Notes: a model not told the origin generated them from the letters alone. A stretch of DNA of 64,000 nucleotides from Kitasatospora viridis (GCF_007829815.1 NZ_VIWT01000001.1:4431001-4495000), one strand, 5' to 3'. Numbered from the stretch's first letter, positions 23,458 through 34,814 are shown. Numbers and translations: made by a program.

Positions 23458-24234
23458 GTGACCGCGGCCTACCGCCGCTGGCGGGCGGTCGGCGTCGTGG
23501 CCGCCGTGCTGCTGACGCTGACCGGCGCCGGCCAGACGTGGCGTGCCCTGGCCCAGCAGGACCGGTCCGACGGCTACCGGTACCCGCAGATCACCGCGCT
23601 CGACCTCGACCTGCAGAACGCCAGCACCCAGGTCACCCCGTCCGTCAGCGGCGAGGTCGAGGTCAGCCAGAGCACCCACTGGACGGTCAGCCAGCCGGTG
23701 GTCAAGCGGGAGGTCGTCGACGGCAGGCTGAAGATCAGCGTGCGCTGCCCGGAGGTCTTCCCGATCGGCGCGCCCAACTGCCGCACCAATCTGACCATCG
23801 GCGTCCCGGCGGACACCAAGGTGTCGGTGCGCGGCAGCAGCGCGGACACCGCCATCACCGGCCTGACCGGCGAGCTGAACCTGCACGCGACCTCCGGCAC
23901 CTTCGCGCTCTCGGACGACACCGGCCGGGTGACGGCCCAGGTGACCAGTGGCTCGGTGACCGGCCGGGGCCTGTCCTCCTCGCAGGTCCAGGCCCAGGTG
24001 ACCTCCGGCTCGGTCAACCTCACCTTCATCTCCGCGCCCGAGGTGGTCGCGCTCTCGGCGGGCTCCGGCTCGGTCCGGGCGCTCTTCCCGCAGGGCACCA
24101 CCTACCGGGTCGCCGTCAGCACCGGCTCCGGCGGCAGCACCGTCGACCGCCAGCTGCAGGACCCGGCCTCCCAGCGCTCGGTCACCGCCACCGCCGATTC
24201 CGGCTCGGTCACCCTCAAGTACGCCGACAACTGA
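23458..24234 (+). CDS. DUF4097-family beta-strand-repeat membrane-anchored protein
   Basis: 258 residues with a GTG start. An N-terminal signal/anchor helix (VGVVAAVLLTLTGAG) is followed by repeated short beta segments of the kind LHATSGTFALSDDTGRVTAQVTSGSVTG, predicted to form an extracytoplasmic beta-helix-like adhesin fold (DUF4097). Such proteins are often encoded with two-component systems or PspC/LiaF-like genes and may act as an extracellular reporter or structural element of envelope stress. It lies 3 nt after the response regulator. Confidence 0.88.
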   Translation: MTAAYRRWRAVGVVAAVLLTLTGAGQTWRALAQQDRSDGYRYPQITALDLDLQNASTQVTPSVSGEVEVSQSTHWTVSQPVVKREVVDGRLKISVRCPEVFPIGAPNCRTNLTIGVPADTKVSVRGSSADTAITGLTGELNLHATSGTFALSDDTGRVTAQVTSGSVTGRGLSSSQVQAQVTSGSVNLTFISAPEVVALSAGSGSVRALFPQGTTYRVAVSTGSGGSTVDRQLQDPASQRSVTATADSGSVTLKYADN

Positions 24235-24440
24235 CCCGCCGCCCGCCCCGGCCGCCCCGCCCGGCCCCACCTGAACGCACCCGAGCCTCACCCCGCCCCA
24301 CCCGAGCGCACCAGAGCGCACCCGAGCCCCGCCCCACCCCACCCGAGCCCCACCAGCATCACCGCAGCTCAGGGCGGGTCCGCCGATTGGGGGACAATGG
24401 AGAGTCCCGTCCACCCCCTTCCGTCGAGGATCAGCCGCGC

Positions 24441-25604
24441 ATGACGACCACGCCCGCCCCTGCCGCCCCCGTCGCGGCGCCGCTGTCGATCGGCCCGCTC
24501 CAGGTCTGGCCGCCGGTGGTGCTGGCACCCATGGCCGGTATCACCAACGCCCCGTTCCGCACCCTCTGCCGCGAGCAGTCCGGCGGCAAGGGCCTGTTCG
24601 TCAGCGAGATGATCACCACCCGGGCACTGGTCGAGCGCAACGCCAAGACCATGCAGCTGATCAAGTTCGACCCGACCGAGCAGCCCCGCTCGATCCAGCT
24701 CTACGGGGTGGACCCGGCCACCGTCGGCAAGGCCGCCCGGATGATCGCCGAGGAGGACCTGGCCGACCACATCGACCTGAACTTCGGCTGCCCGGTCCCC
24801 AAGGTCACCCGCAAGGGCGGCGGCTCGGCCCTCCCCTACAAGCGCAACCTGTTGCGCGAGCTGCTCCGCGAGGCGGTGGCCGGCGCCGGCGGCCTGCCGG
24901 TGACGATGAAGATGCGCAAGGGCATCGACGACGACCACCTCACCTACCTGGACGCCGGCCGGATCGGCGCCGAGGAGGGCGTGTCCGCGATCGCCCTGCA
25001 CGGCCGCACCGCCGCCCAGCACTACGGCGGCCAGGCCGACTGGTCGGCGATCGCCCGGCTGCGCGAGGCCGTGCCGTCGCACGTCCCGGTGCTGGGCAAC
25101 GGCGACATCTGGTCCGCCCCGGACGCGATCCGGATGATCGAGGAGACCGGCTGCGACGGCGTGGTGGTCGGCCGCGGCTGCCTGGGCCGGCCCTGGCTCT
25201 TCAAGGACCTGGTCGCCGTCTTCGAGGGCGTCACCGATCCGGTCCGGCCGAGCTTCGCCGAGGTGGCGGCCACCATGCGGCGCCACGCCGAACTGCTCGG
25301 CCACTGGCTGAACGACGAGCAGCGCGGCGTGGTGGACTTCCGCAAGCACGTCGCCTGGTACACCAAGGGCTTCTCCGTCGGCGGCCAGCTGCGGGTCAAG
25401 CTGGCCACTGCGAGCTCGCTCGCGGAGCTGGCCGAACTGCTCGCCGAGGTGGACCAGGAGCAGCGCTGGCCGGACTCCGCCGACGGTCCGCGCGGGCGCA
25501 CCAGCGGCAACGGACGGGTGGTCCTGCCGGAGGGCTGGTTGGACGATCCGTACGACTGCGCCATTCCGTCCGTTGAGGCCGAATCGGACAGCTCCGGCGG
25601 CTGA
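24441..25604 (+). CDS. dusB: tRNA-dihydrouridine synthase
   Basis: 387 residues. Dus enzymes reduce uridines in the tRNA D-loop using FMN and NADPH. The TIM-barrel start VVLAPMAGITNAPFRTLCRE and the catalytic Cys 117 in the motif LNFGCPVPKVTRKGGGSAL are diagnostic, followed by TMKMRKGIDDDHLTY and VVGRGCLGRPWLF. It has a short Pro/Ala-rich leader and a C-terminal extension. The 200-nt gap upstream is a low-complexity run rich in ACCCGAGC; no other element is seen there. A T-run terminator follows. Confidence 0.96.
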   Translation: MTTTPAPAAPVAAPLSIGPLQVWPPVVLAPMAGITNAPFRTLCREQSGGKGLFVSEMITTRALVERNAKTMQLIKFDPTEQPRSIQLYGVDPATVGKAARMIAEEDLADHIDLNFGCPVPKVTRKGGGSALPYKRNLLRELLREAVAGAGGLPVTMKMRKGIDDDHLTYLDAGRIGAEEGVSAIALHGRTAAQHYGGQADWSAIARLREAVPSHVPVLGNGDIWSAPDAIRMIEETGCDGVVVGRGCLGRPWLFKDLVAVFEGVTDPVRPSFAEVAATMRRHAELLGHWLNDEQRGVVDFRKHVAWYTKGFSVGGQLRVKLATASSLAELAELLAEVDQEQRWPDSADGPRGRTSGNGRVVLPEGWLDDPYDCAIPSVEAESDSSGG

Positions 25605-25656
25605 GTTGTACGCCGAGTAGAAGTTGGCCCTGAAAGCCGACAGGACGGCTCGGCCC

Positions 25657-25694
25657 AGCCCACTTGGCCAATCTGGCCAAGTGGGCTCCTTTTT
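25657..25694 (+). terminator. Rho-independent terminator of dusB
   Basis: A 13-bp perfect stem (25657-25669 with 25675-25687), a 5-nt AATCT loop, then CCTTTTTGG. It is one of the few classical stem-plus-T-run terminators in the window. Confidence 0.92.
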
Positions 25695-26168
25695 GGCAGG
25701 CGATGGTGACTCTGTGCGCGTGAAACGGCGCGTTGAGCGACGAAGTGACGAGTTTTGATACGTACGATGAGCGAGTCGGATCCGTGACTCTGGCCACACG
25801 AATCCACGCCTGACGGTGGGTCAGAGTCGTCGATGGCGCCATCATGTCCAAATCGCTTTCCGAACGGGCGCCGCGGCGGATCGGGCCGACTGGCTGCAGG
25901 AAATCAAGCCGGGGAAACACGGCGGTCCCACGGCCGCTACCCTCTGTCCGCCCATCGTGATCTTCGTGTATCCATGCCTTCAAGACTTGAACGATCGCTA
26001 GCGTCACCCGGACGATTTCAGCAACAAAGGTGAACGCCTTCACAAGCATTTGATCTCGGGGGTAACGCGGGGCTCCGAGGATCGGACGGCCTATCGACGG
26101 CGCGAAACCGCCTTCGAAATGGGTATGTTCTCCGGCGTCAGGGCAACCCCGTGCGAGGAGACCGACCC
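25695..26168. other. Long non-coding leader region of ppdK
   Basis: About 475 nt with no supportable gene. It is less GC-rich than its surroundings and contains weak dyads (for example GACTCTG near 25787 and CAGAGTC near 25822), so it probably holds the ppdK promoter(s) and a long 5' leader. I see no recognisable riboswitch. Confidence 0.4.
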
Positions 26169-28877
<2,709 letters not shown>

Positions 28878-28885
28878 CCCGCATC

Positions 28886-28904
28886 CCCCTCCGTTGGGGA
28901 GGGG
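28886..28904 (+). terminator. Short stem-loop after ppdK
   Basis: CCCCTCC (28886-28892) pairs with GGAGGGG (28898-28904) around a 5-nt loop, 9 nt past the ppdK stop. Confidence 0.65.
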
Positions 28905-28944
28905 CGTCCGTCGGTGCTCGGCGCAGGAGAACCGCCGGACGTAA

Positions 28945-28990
28945 AGCGGCCGGGTGTGGTGGCCAATGACGTCCACCGCACCCGGCCGCT
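28945..28990. terminator. Extended second stem-loop after ppdK
   Basis: A 12-bp perfect stem (28945-28956 with 28979-28990) encloses an inner TGG..CCA stem. With the preceding hairpin it forms a tandem terminator that insulates the RNase gene from ppdK. Confidence 0.75.
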
Positions 28991-29091
28991 GCCGTGTCCG
29001 GGCCCGTCCGGCCCGGGGGTGACTGCTCCGTCCGGGTGATCGCGGCGGCCCGTCGGCCGGCCGGCCGGGAGCGCCCGGCAAGCTGGAGGCC

Positions 29092-29547
29092 ATGACCAAC
29101 CGCCTGCGTCCGATCGTCGTCGCCGTCGTGCTCGCCGTGGCCGTCGCGCTCGCCGCCGCCTACGCGATGGGGCGTCACCAGCCCGCCGCCCGCCCGGCCG
29201 TGGGCGCCACCGCCGTCACCAGCACCCGCGCCGCCGCGGGCCCGAGCCCGAAGCCGGGCCCGGGCCAGGGCGGGGTCTGCCGGACCAGGCTGCCCAGCCA
29301 GGCCCAGGACACCATCGCGCTGATCGCCAAGGGCGGTCCGTTCCCGTACCGCAGCGACGGGATCGTCTTCGACAACCGCGAGGGCCGGCTCCCCAAGCAG
29401 CCCGGCGCCTACTACCACGAGTACACCGTGGTCACCCCGGGCGCGGGCGACCGCGGAGCCCGCCGGATCGTCACCGGCGGCGCGGGCGAGGAGTACTGGA
29501 CCCAGGACCACTACGCGAGCTTCCAACTGGTCGACCCGCGCTGCTGA
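29092..29547 (+). CDS. Secreted guanyl-specific ribonuclease (RNase Sa / N1-T1 family)
   Basis: 151 residues. The N-terminal hydrophobic segment (IVVAVVLAVAVALAAAYA) is a signal peptide or anchor, followed by a ~30-residue Ala/Pro linker. The ribonuclease core (~62-151) closely follows Streptomyces RNase Sa: LPSQAQDTIALIAKGGPFPY, catalytic Glu 110 in YYHEYTV, Arg 125 in RGARRIVTG and His 140 in DHYASF. Cys 63 and Cys 151 match the RNase Sa disulfide. The enzyme cleaves RNA 3' of guanosine outside the cell. No barstar-like inhibitor gene is adjacent. Confidence 0.94.
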   Translation: MTNRLRPIVVAVVLAVAVALAAAYAMGRHQPAARPAVGATAVTSTRAAAGPSPKPGPGQGGVCRTRLPSQAQDTIALIAKGGPFPYRSDGIVFDNREGRLPKQPGAYYHEYTVVTPGAGDRGARRIVTGGAGEEYWTQDHYASFQLVDPRC

Positions 29548-29571
29548 CGGCGGGGCACTACTGACGGCGGG

Positions 29572-30579
29572 TCAGCGGGCCTTGGTCCAGGTGATCCGGT
29601 GGTACGGGCCGTGCGGGCCGGTGGCCAGCAGGGTGCGCAGCTCGCGGATGATCGGGCCGGCGTCCGAGCGCAGCTGGTGCGGGGTGGCCCGGACCACCGG
29701 AAGCCGGGCCGCCTGCAGCCGGTTGCCCCGGGTCAGCGTGCGCTCGTAGTCGGCCGGGCGCAGGTGCCAGGCCCGCGAGTCGATCTCCAGCGCCACGCAG
29801 GACTGCGGCCAGAACGCGTCCGGCACCGCGAGGAAGCGTCCGTCCAGCATCAGCACCGGGTTCCACAGCGGCTCCGGCATCCCGGCCCGCCGCAGCACCT
29901 CGCGCGCCTCGCCCTCGGCCACCGAGTAGACCCCGCAGGTGAGCTCGTCCGCGACGTGCTGCACGTGCGGCAGGGTGGCGGAGGAGGGCGGCCCGCCGAG
30001 CAGCCGGGCCAGCAGGTCGGCCCGCTCGCAGTGCCGGCCCTGCACCGCCTCCGCGCACAGTGCCCGGAACTGCCGGCTGCCGGAGACGAACGGCGCCGCG
30101 TCGGCCAGCGCCCGGGCCACCCCGACGCTCCACAGCCCGTCGTCCCGCTCGAAGCCCGGCGGCATCCCGTTCGGCCGGCTGGGCGCCCGGTGCACCCGGA
30201 CGAAGTCCCGGCTGGCCACCCGCCGCCCGGCCGGGATCAGCACGTCCACCACCTCGACGTCCGACGGGTGCCCGGCGCTGGGCAGCCCGGCGTCCGCCAG
30301 CACGGCCACCCCGGTCAGCAGCACCGAGCCGGGTCTGGGCCGCTCGCCCTTGGGCGCCGCGTAACCGAGCGCCGCCCGCAGGCGCTGGTGCGGGGTCAGC
30401 CGCCCGCTCTGCAGGCAGATCACCCTGGGCAGCACCCGCTGCCAGGGCCCGCCGGGGCGCAGCCGGTGGGCGATCGTGCCGGACGGCACGCCGTGCTCGA
30501 TCAGCTGAGCCCTGGTCAGGATGTGCTGGTGGTCGGCGCCGAGCACCCGGACGGTCTCGAGGGCGGTCATCACAGTCAT
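29572..30579 (-). CDS. AbiEi-like winged-helix protein with C-terminal PD-(D/E)XK/DUF559-like domain
   Basis: 335 residues. The N-terminal ~70 residues (ILTRAQLIEHGVPSGTIAHRLRPGGPWQRVLPRVI) match the AbiEi antitoxin-type winged helix found in type IV toxin-antitoxin and abortive-infection proteins. The C-terminal part has VPDAFWPQSCVALEIDSRAWH followed by a basic helix and RATPHQL, a Vsr/DUF559-like nuclease core with D...ExD. Actinobacteria carry many such stand-alone proteins. No AbiEii-like toxin lies beside it. It is convergent with the RNase gene. Its role in defence or DNA processing is only an inference. Confidence 0.75.
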   Translation of the reverse strand: MTVMTALETVRVLGADHQHILTRAQLIEHGVPSGTIAHRLRPGGPWQRVLPRVICLQSGRLTPHQRLRAALGYAAPKGERPRPGSVLLTGVAVLADAGLPSAGHPSDVEVVDVLIPAGRRVASRDFVRVHRAPSRPNGMPPGFERDDGLWSVGVARALADAAPFVSGSRQFRALCAEAVQGRHCERADLLARLLGGPPSSATLPHVQHVADELTCGVYSVAEGEAREVLRRAGMPEPLWNPVLMLDGRFLAVPDAFWPQSCVALEIDSRAWHLRPADYERTLTRGNRLQAARLPVVRATPHQLRSDAGPIIRELRTLLATGPHGPYHRITWTKAR

Positions 30580-30709
30580 GGCGGGGTGTTGCCCACCTGG
30601 ACCGTGGGTATGCGAAAGATCCCCCGCACGGGGTCACCCGCCCTCGGTGTTGACCCCGCCTCAGACCGACGCCGCCTCGGACCGACCCCGGGTCGGGCCA
30701 GGAGTCGGG

Positions 30710-31450
30710 TCAGGCCAGGATGAGCGGCTGGCCCGGTCTGACGCACTCCTCGTCGCGTTCCCGCCCCATCCCCGGCCCGAGCCGCTCCGGCGCGCTCGGC
30801 GAGGTGGCGGCGGCGATCCGCAGCTCGATGATGTCCCGCACGGCCGGCCACTCCTCGGCCAGGATCGAGTAGAACGCGGTGCTGCGCACCACCCCGTCCA
30901 GCCCCCGGCTGTGCGCCCGGCGGACCCCCTCGGGGGTGGCGCCGAGCCGCTCGATCGCGGCCCGCGAGCGCAGGTTGCGCGCGTCGGCCCGCATCGAGAT
31001 CCGCTGCACCCCCCAGACCTCGAAGGCGTGCCGGAGCATCAGCAGCTTGGCCTCGGTGTTGATGCCGGTGCCCTGGGCGTGCCGGGAGAGCCAGGTGCGG
31101 CCGATCTCGGCGGCGTCCGGCACGGCGGTGGCCGGGTCGCCCAGCGGGCCGGCCGGCAGCGGTGGCCAGACCACCGGGCCCTGCCAGTAGTCCAGTTCCA
31201 GGAACCGGGTGGAGCCGACCACCAGGCCGTCGGAGGCCCGGACGGTGGCGAAGGCCAGCGAGCGGCCGGCGGCCTGGTCGGCCCGCGCGGTGGCGATGAA
31301 GTCGAGCGCGCCGTCCAGGCCCTGCGGGACGGCGGTGTAGCCGAAGCTCGATCGGTCCTCGGCAGCCGCCCCGGCCAGGGCTTCGGCGTGCTGCTCGGTG
31401 AGGGGCTCCAGCCGAACGGTGCGGCCGGTGAGGGTGACAGGTGCTGGCAC
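30710..31450 (-). CDS. GNAT N-acetyltransferase (RimJ/RimL type)
   Basis: 246 residues from GTG 31450, which follows AAGG. VTLTGRTVRLEPLTEQHAEALAGAAAED is the usual RimL start, TWLSRHAQGTGINTEAKLLMLRHAFEVWGVQRISMRADARNLRSRAAIERLGATPEG covers the acetyl-CoA and C-terminal motifs, and a ~30-residue tail follows. The longer upstream frame to 31546 lacks homologous character. The target is unknown. It is the third RimJ/RimL-type GNAT in 28 kb. Confidence 0.9.
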   Translation of the reverse strand: MPAPVTLTGRTVRLEPLTEQHAEALAGAAAEDRSSFGYTAVPQGLDGALDFIATARADQAAGRSLAFATVRASDGLVVGSTRFLELDYWQGPVVWPPLPAGPLGDPATAVPDAAEIGRTWLSRHAQGTGINTEAKLLMLRHAFEVWGVQRISMRADARNLRSRAAIERLGATPEGVRRAHSRGLDGVVRSTAFYSILAEEWPAVRDIIELRIAAATSPSAPERLGPGMGRERDEECVRPGQPLILA

Positions 31451-32082
31451 GGGACCTTCGATCCTTCGGCAGTCGGAGGGCCCTCGCGCCCAGGGGTTCC
31501 GGGCGGTTGGGGTGGTCAGTCGCCCCGTCCGGTGGGTCCGCTCCACCCGGGTACGCCGGAGCCTCGGCGGTACGTCGGGGGGCAGCGGCCCTCGGGCGGG
31601 CAGCGCGGTGCCGGAGCGGGCACGGTTCGCATGGACCGGTCCGGCGGGGAGGTGCGGGGGGACAGAGTGCGTCCGCGAGATGGCCGAGAGGGGAACGAGT
31701 GCGCGAAGGGAAGCAGGCGGCCAGGTGAAGGCAAGGTGAGGTTCTGGGGCTGACCGTACACGTTCGGGACGGCGTCCTACGGCGTGACTGACGACGTGGC
31801 GACGGCGCGACGGTGCGGGGCAGCGAGAGGACGATACCTGCCCCGGGCCCCTGCGTCACTTCGCGGCGCGCCAACCGGGGAGGGGAACCTTTCGGCAGGT
31901 CCGCCGGGGGGTGCTGAAACGTTTCAAGCACCCGCTCCGACCTGCGCTCATCACCGATGGTGACGGCCCGGTGATCGGCGCTCGTCCGGGGCGGGGGGCG
32001 GTGGCGGGAATGTCGGCGCGGTGCGGCACGCTGGTGTCCATGACCGGTAGGTAGGACCGACGAGAAACGGGTTGGGTGCGCG
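31451..32082. other. 632-bp region without a supportable gene
   Basis: Open frames here are short and have atypical composition. The region lies between the divergent GNAT and PAC2 genes. The only structured element seen is the LacI-type palindrome at 31915-31926. Confidence 0.5.
31915..31926. promoter_or_regulatory. LacI-type palindrome TGAAACGTTTCA
   Basis: TGAAACGTTTCA is a perfect 12-bp palindrome extended by GGGTGC (31909-31914) and GCACCC (31928-31933), with one extra base on the right. TGAAACGTTTCA-like sites are typical of LacI-family sugar regulators in actinobacteria. It is ~155 nt upstream of the PAC2 gene, and no sugar gene or LacI gene is next to it. Confidence 0.55.
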
Positions 32083-33015
32083 GTGCGTGATCCCGGGGAG
32101 CTGTACGAACTGGAGCCGCAGGGCATGGCGGCGCTGGAGGCCGCGCGGGCCGGCCTGGCGGAGGGCCTGGTGCTGCTCTACCACTTCGAGGGGTTCATGG
32201 ACGCCGGCGAGGCCGGCGGCCAGGTGGTGGCCCACCTGCAGGAGCAGGGGAGCCCCGTGGTGGTCGCCCGGTTCGACCACGACCGCCTGGTGGACTACCG
32301 GGCCCGCCGCCCGGCGATGACCTTCGACCGGGAGAGCTGGATCTCCTACGACCCGCCGGAGCTGCTGGTGCAGCTCGTGCAGGACGCCACCGGCAGCCCG
32401 TTCCTGCTGCTCACCGGCCCGGAGCCGGACGTCGAGTGGGAGGCCTTCGCGGCCGCCGTGCGGCGCCTGGTGGACGAGTTGGGCGTGCGGCTCACGGTCG
32501 ACTTCCACGGCATCCCGATGGGCGTGCCGCACACCCGCCCGGTCGGCCTGACCCCGCACGGCAACCGCCTGGACCTGGCGCCCGGTTACCCGCGCTGGTT
32601 CGAGCGGGCCCAGGTGCCGGGCAGCGCGCAGGCCCTGGTCGAGTACCGCCTGGCCGAGTCCGGCCACGACGTGCTGGGCCTGGCCGTGCACGTGCCGCAC
32701 TACGTGGCCCGCTCGCCCTACCCGGCCGCCGCGGTGGTGATCCTGGAGGCCGTGCAGGCCGCCTCCGGCCTGGTGCTGCCGGGCCTGGCGCTGCGCGGCC
32801 GGATCGGCGAGGTCTACGCCGACATCGAGGAGCAGCTCTCGCACGGCGACGGCGAGCTGCGCTCGGCGATCCGCGGCATGGAGAGCCAGTACGACGCGGT
32901 GGCCGGCGCCGAGGACCGGGAGAGCCTGCTCGCCGAGACCACCGAGCTGCCCTCGGCGGACGAGCTGGGCCGGCAGTTCGAGCAGTTCCTGGCCGAGCAC
33001 GAGCAGGGCGACTAG
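32083..33015 (+). CDS. PAC2 family protein
   Basis: 310 residues with a GTG start. The PAC2 fold is recognised from LVLLYHFEGFMDAGEAGGQVVAHL, VVARFDHDRLVDYRARRPAMTF, LLLTGPEPDVEW and VGLTPHGN. Archaeal and eukaryotic relatives chaperone proteasome assembly. Actinobacterial PAC2 proteins may serve the bacterial proteasome or another complex, which is not shown here since no prcAB genes are in the window. A C-terminal helical segment (EEQLSHGDGELRSAIRGMESQYD) is typical of actinobacterial members. Confidence 0.92.
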   Translation: MRDPGELYELEPQGMAALEAARAGLAEGLVLLYHFEGFMDAGEAGGQVVAHLQEQGSPVVVARFDHDRLVDYRARRPAMTFDRESWISYDPPELLVQLVQDATGSPFLLLTGPEPDVEWEAFAAAVRRLVDELGVRLTVDFHGIPMGVPHTRPVGLTPHGNRLDLAPGYPRWFERAQVPGSAQALVEYRLAESGHDVLGLAVHVPHYVARSPYPAAAVVILEAVQAASGLVLPGLALRGRIGEVYADIEEQLSHGDGELRSAIRGMESQYDAVAGAEDRESLLAETTELPSADELGRQFEQFLAEHEQGD

Positions 33016-33098
33016 CCGGGCCGCGACCGGCCGCGACCGCCGGGCCGGCGGGTCGGGCGGTCGGAACCAATGCCGGGCGGCGGCGCGTTGGGGCGGGT

Positions 33099-34046
33099 GT
33101 GATCCATCGACTGAGGCTGTTGGGGCTGCTGGCCGCGCTGTGCGCGCTGGCCGGCTGCGCCACGGGGGGCAGCCGACCGGCACCGGGGCCGTCCAGCGCC
33201 CCGCCGAGCCCGCGGGCCTGGGTGCCCGGCGGGCCCTACGTGGCGCTCGGTGACTCCTACACGGCGGGCGACAAGGTGCGGCCGGCCGGCAGCGGTCCGC
33301 AGGGCTGCGGCCGGTCCGCCGTCAACTACCCCGCGCTGGTGGCGCACGACCTGGGCCTGTCCGGGGACCAGTTCACCGACGTCAGCTGCACCAGCGCCAC
33401 CACCGCCGACCTGACGGGGGCTCAACAGGTGACCGGCGGGCCCAACCCGCCGCAGCTGGACGCGCTCTCCGACCGGACCAGGCTGGTCACCGTCGGCATC
33501 GGCGGCAACGACGCGGACTTCACCGCGGTGGTCCAGCAGTGCGCCGAGCAGGGCCTGCTCCGCCTGGTGGACGCGGCGCACGGCGACTCGCCCTGCAAGG
33601 CGCACTACACCGCGTCGGACGGCACCGACCAGCTGGCCGGGTTGCTGGACACGGTCGGGCAGCGGGTCGCCGCGGTGCTGCACCAGGTCACGGCGCGGGC
33701 CCCGGGCGCCAAGGTCTTCGTGGTCGGCTACCCCGCCCTGCTGCCCGCCGACCCGGCCGCCTGCTACGGCACCCTCGGGCCCACCGTGACCAAGGGCGAC
33801 CTGGCCTTCCTGAGCGACCACGAGCAGCAGTTGAACACGCTGCTCAAGCAGCAGGCCGCGGCCGTCGGCGCGGTCTACGTGGACACCTACACCCCCTCCC
33901 AGGGCCACGACATGTGCGCCGGCCGGTCGGCCCGCTGGGTGGAGCCCCCGCTGCCGGCCGACGGGCTGGCCCCGCTGCACCCCAACGCGGCCGGCCAGCA
34001 GGGCATGGCCGACGCGGTGCTCGGCACCGTCCGGGCGACCCGCTGA
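33099..34046 (+). CDS. SGNH/GDSL-family hydrolase, probable lipoprotein
   Basis: 315 residues from GTG 33099. The start VIHRLRLLGLLAALCALAGCATG contains a lipobox (LAGC), so the mature enzyme should be lipid-anchored outside the cell. Block I is YVALGDSYTAGDK with the catalytic Ser, block III is VGIGGNDADF, and block V is DGLAPLHPNAAG with the catalytic His. Six cysteines suggest three disulfides, as in the Streptomyces lipase SCO7513-type fold. It probably acts as an esterase or lipase. It starts 84 nt after the PAC2 gene. Confidence 0.92.
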   Translation: MIHRLRLLGLLAALCALAGCATGGSRPAPGPSSAPPSPRAWVPGGPYVALGDSYTAGDKVRPAGSGPQGCGRSAVNYPALVAHDLGLSGDQFTDVSCTSATTADLTGAQQVTGGPNPPQLDALSDRTRLVTVGIGGNDADFTAVVQQCAEQGLLRLVDAAHGDSPCKAHYTASDGTDQLAGLLDTVGQRVAAVLHQVTARAPGAKVFVVGYPALLPADPAACYGTLGPTVTKGDLAFLSDHEQQLNTLLKQQAAAVGAVYVDTYTPSQGHDMCAGRSARWVEPPLPADGLAPLHPNAAGQQGMADAVLGTVRATR

Positions 34047-34058
34047 CCGCCCGCGGGC

Positions 34059-34814
34059 TCAGCCGCCGGCCGTGCGGCCCGGCCGCTGCCGCCCGGGCGT
34101 GCTGCCGAAGGCGTGCCGGTAGGCCTCGATGAAGGCGCTGGGGGAGCGGTACCCGCAGGCCGCCGCGGTAGCGGTGACCGAGCGGCCCTCGGCCAGCAGC
34201 ACCAGCGCGTGGTGCAGCCGCAGTTGGGCCCGCCACTGCGGGAAGCTCAGCCCCAGCTCGCGCCGGAACAGCCGGCTCAGGGTGCGCTCGCCCGCGCCGA
34301 CCGCGTGGCCGAGCTGGGCCAGCGTGCGGTCGTCGGCGGGGTCGGCGAGCAGCAGGTCGGCCAGGTCGCGCAGGCGCGGTTCCTGCGGCAGCGGCAGGGC
34401 CAGGGCGGGCTCGGGGGCGGGCCGCAGCTGGTCCAGCGCCGCCTGCTCCAGGGTGCGGGCGGGCCGGCCGACCGGTGCCCCGGGCCCGGTGAGCACCGCG
34501 ATCAGCTCGTGCAGCAGCGGGGTGACCACCAGCACCGTCGGCCCGGTCAGCCGCAGCGGGTTGGTCCGCGGCTGGAACACCAGGCAGCGCAACTCGCTCG
34601 GGCCGTAGGCCTGGTGGGTGTGCGGGGTGCCGGCGGGCAGCCAGACCGCGCGGTGCGGCGGCACCACCCAGCTGCCCTGGGTGGTGGTCACCCGGAGCAC
34701 CCCGAGGCCGGGCGCGACCAGCTGGTTGACCTCGTGGTAGTGCCAGTCCACCCGTTCCCGGTCGGCGAGCGGACGGCGGACGGCTCCCTGCGGCTCCTGG
34801 CGGGTTATCGACAC
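34059..34814 (-). CDS. AraC-family regulator with N-terminal cupin
   Basis: 251 residues from GTG 34814. The N-terminal cupin (VDWHYHEVNQLVAPGLGVLRVTT... VPPHRAVWLPAGTPHTHQAYG) carries the metal/ligand-binding His pattern. The C-terminal double HTH (LAQLGHAVGAGERTLSRLFRRELGLSFPQWRAQLRL, then VTATAAACGYRSPSAFIEAYRHAFGSTP) is canonical. It is divergent from the Fsr-like MFS gene 55 nt away, its probable target, as in other cupin-AraC/exporter pairs. Its tail faces the SGNH gene with 12 nt between stops. Confidence 0.94.
   Translation of the reverse strand: MSITRQEPQGAVRRPLADRERVDWHYHEVNQLVAPGLGVLRVTTTQGSWVVPPHRAVWLPAGTPHTHQAYGPSELRCLVFQPRTNPLRLTGPTVLVVTPLLHELIAVLTGPGAPVGRPARTLEQAALDQLRPAPEPALALPLPQEPRLRDLADLLLADPADDRTLAQLGHAVGAGERTLSRLFRRELGLSFPQWRAQLRLHHALVLLAEGRSVTATAAACGYRSPSAFIEAYRHAFGSTPGRQRPGRTAGG

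Noticed and set aside
24235..24440. CRISPR-like or functional repeat array of ACCCGAGC motifs before dusB
   Set aside because: Units are short and irregular without spacers of constant length. It is simple C-rich low-complexity sequence.
31516..32041. Short leftward open frames in the GNAT-PAC2 gap
   Set aside because: Pro/Arg/Ser-rich composition, no ribosome sites, no signal or domain. They look like random high-GC frames.
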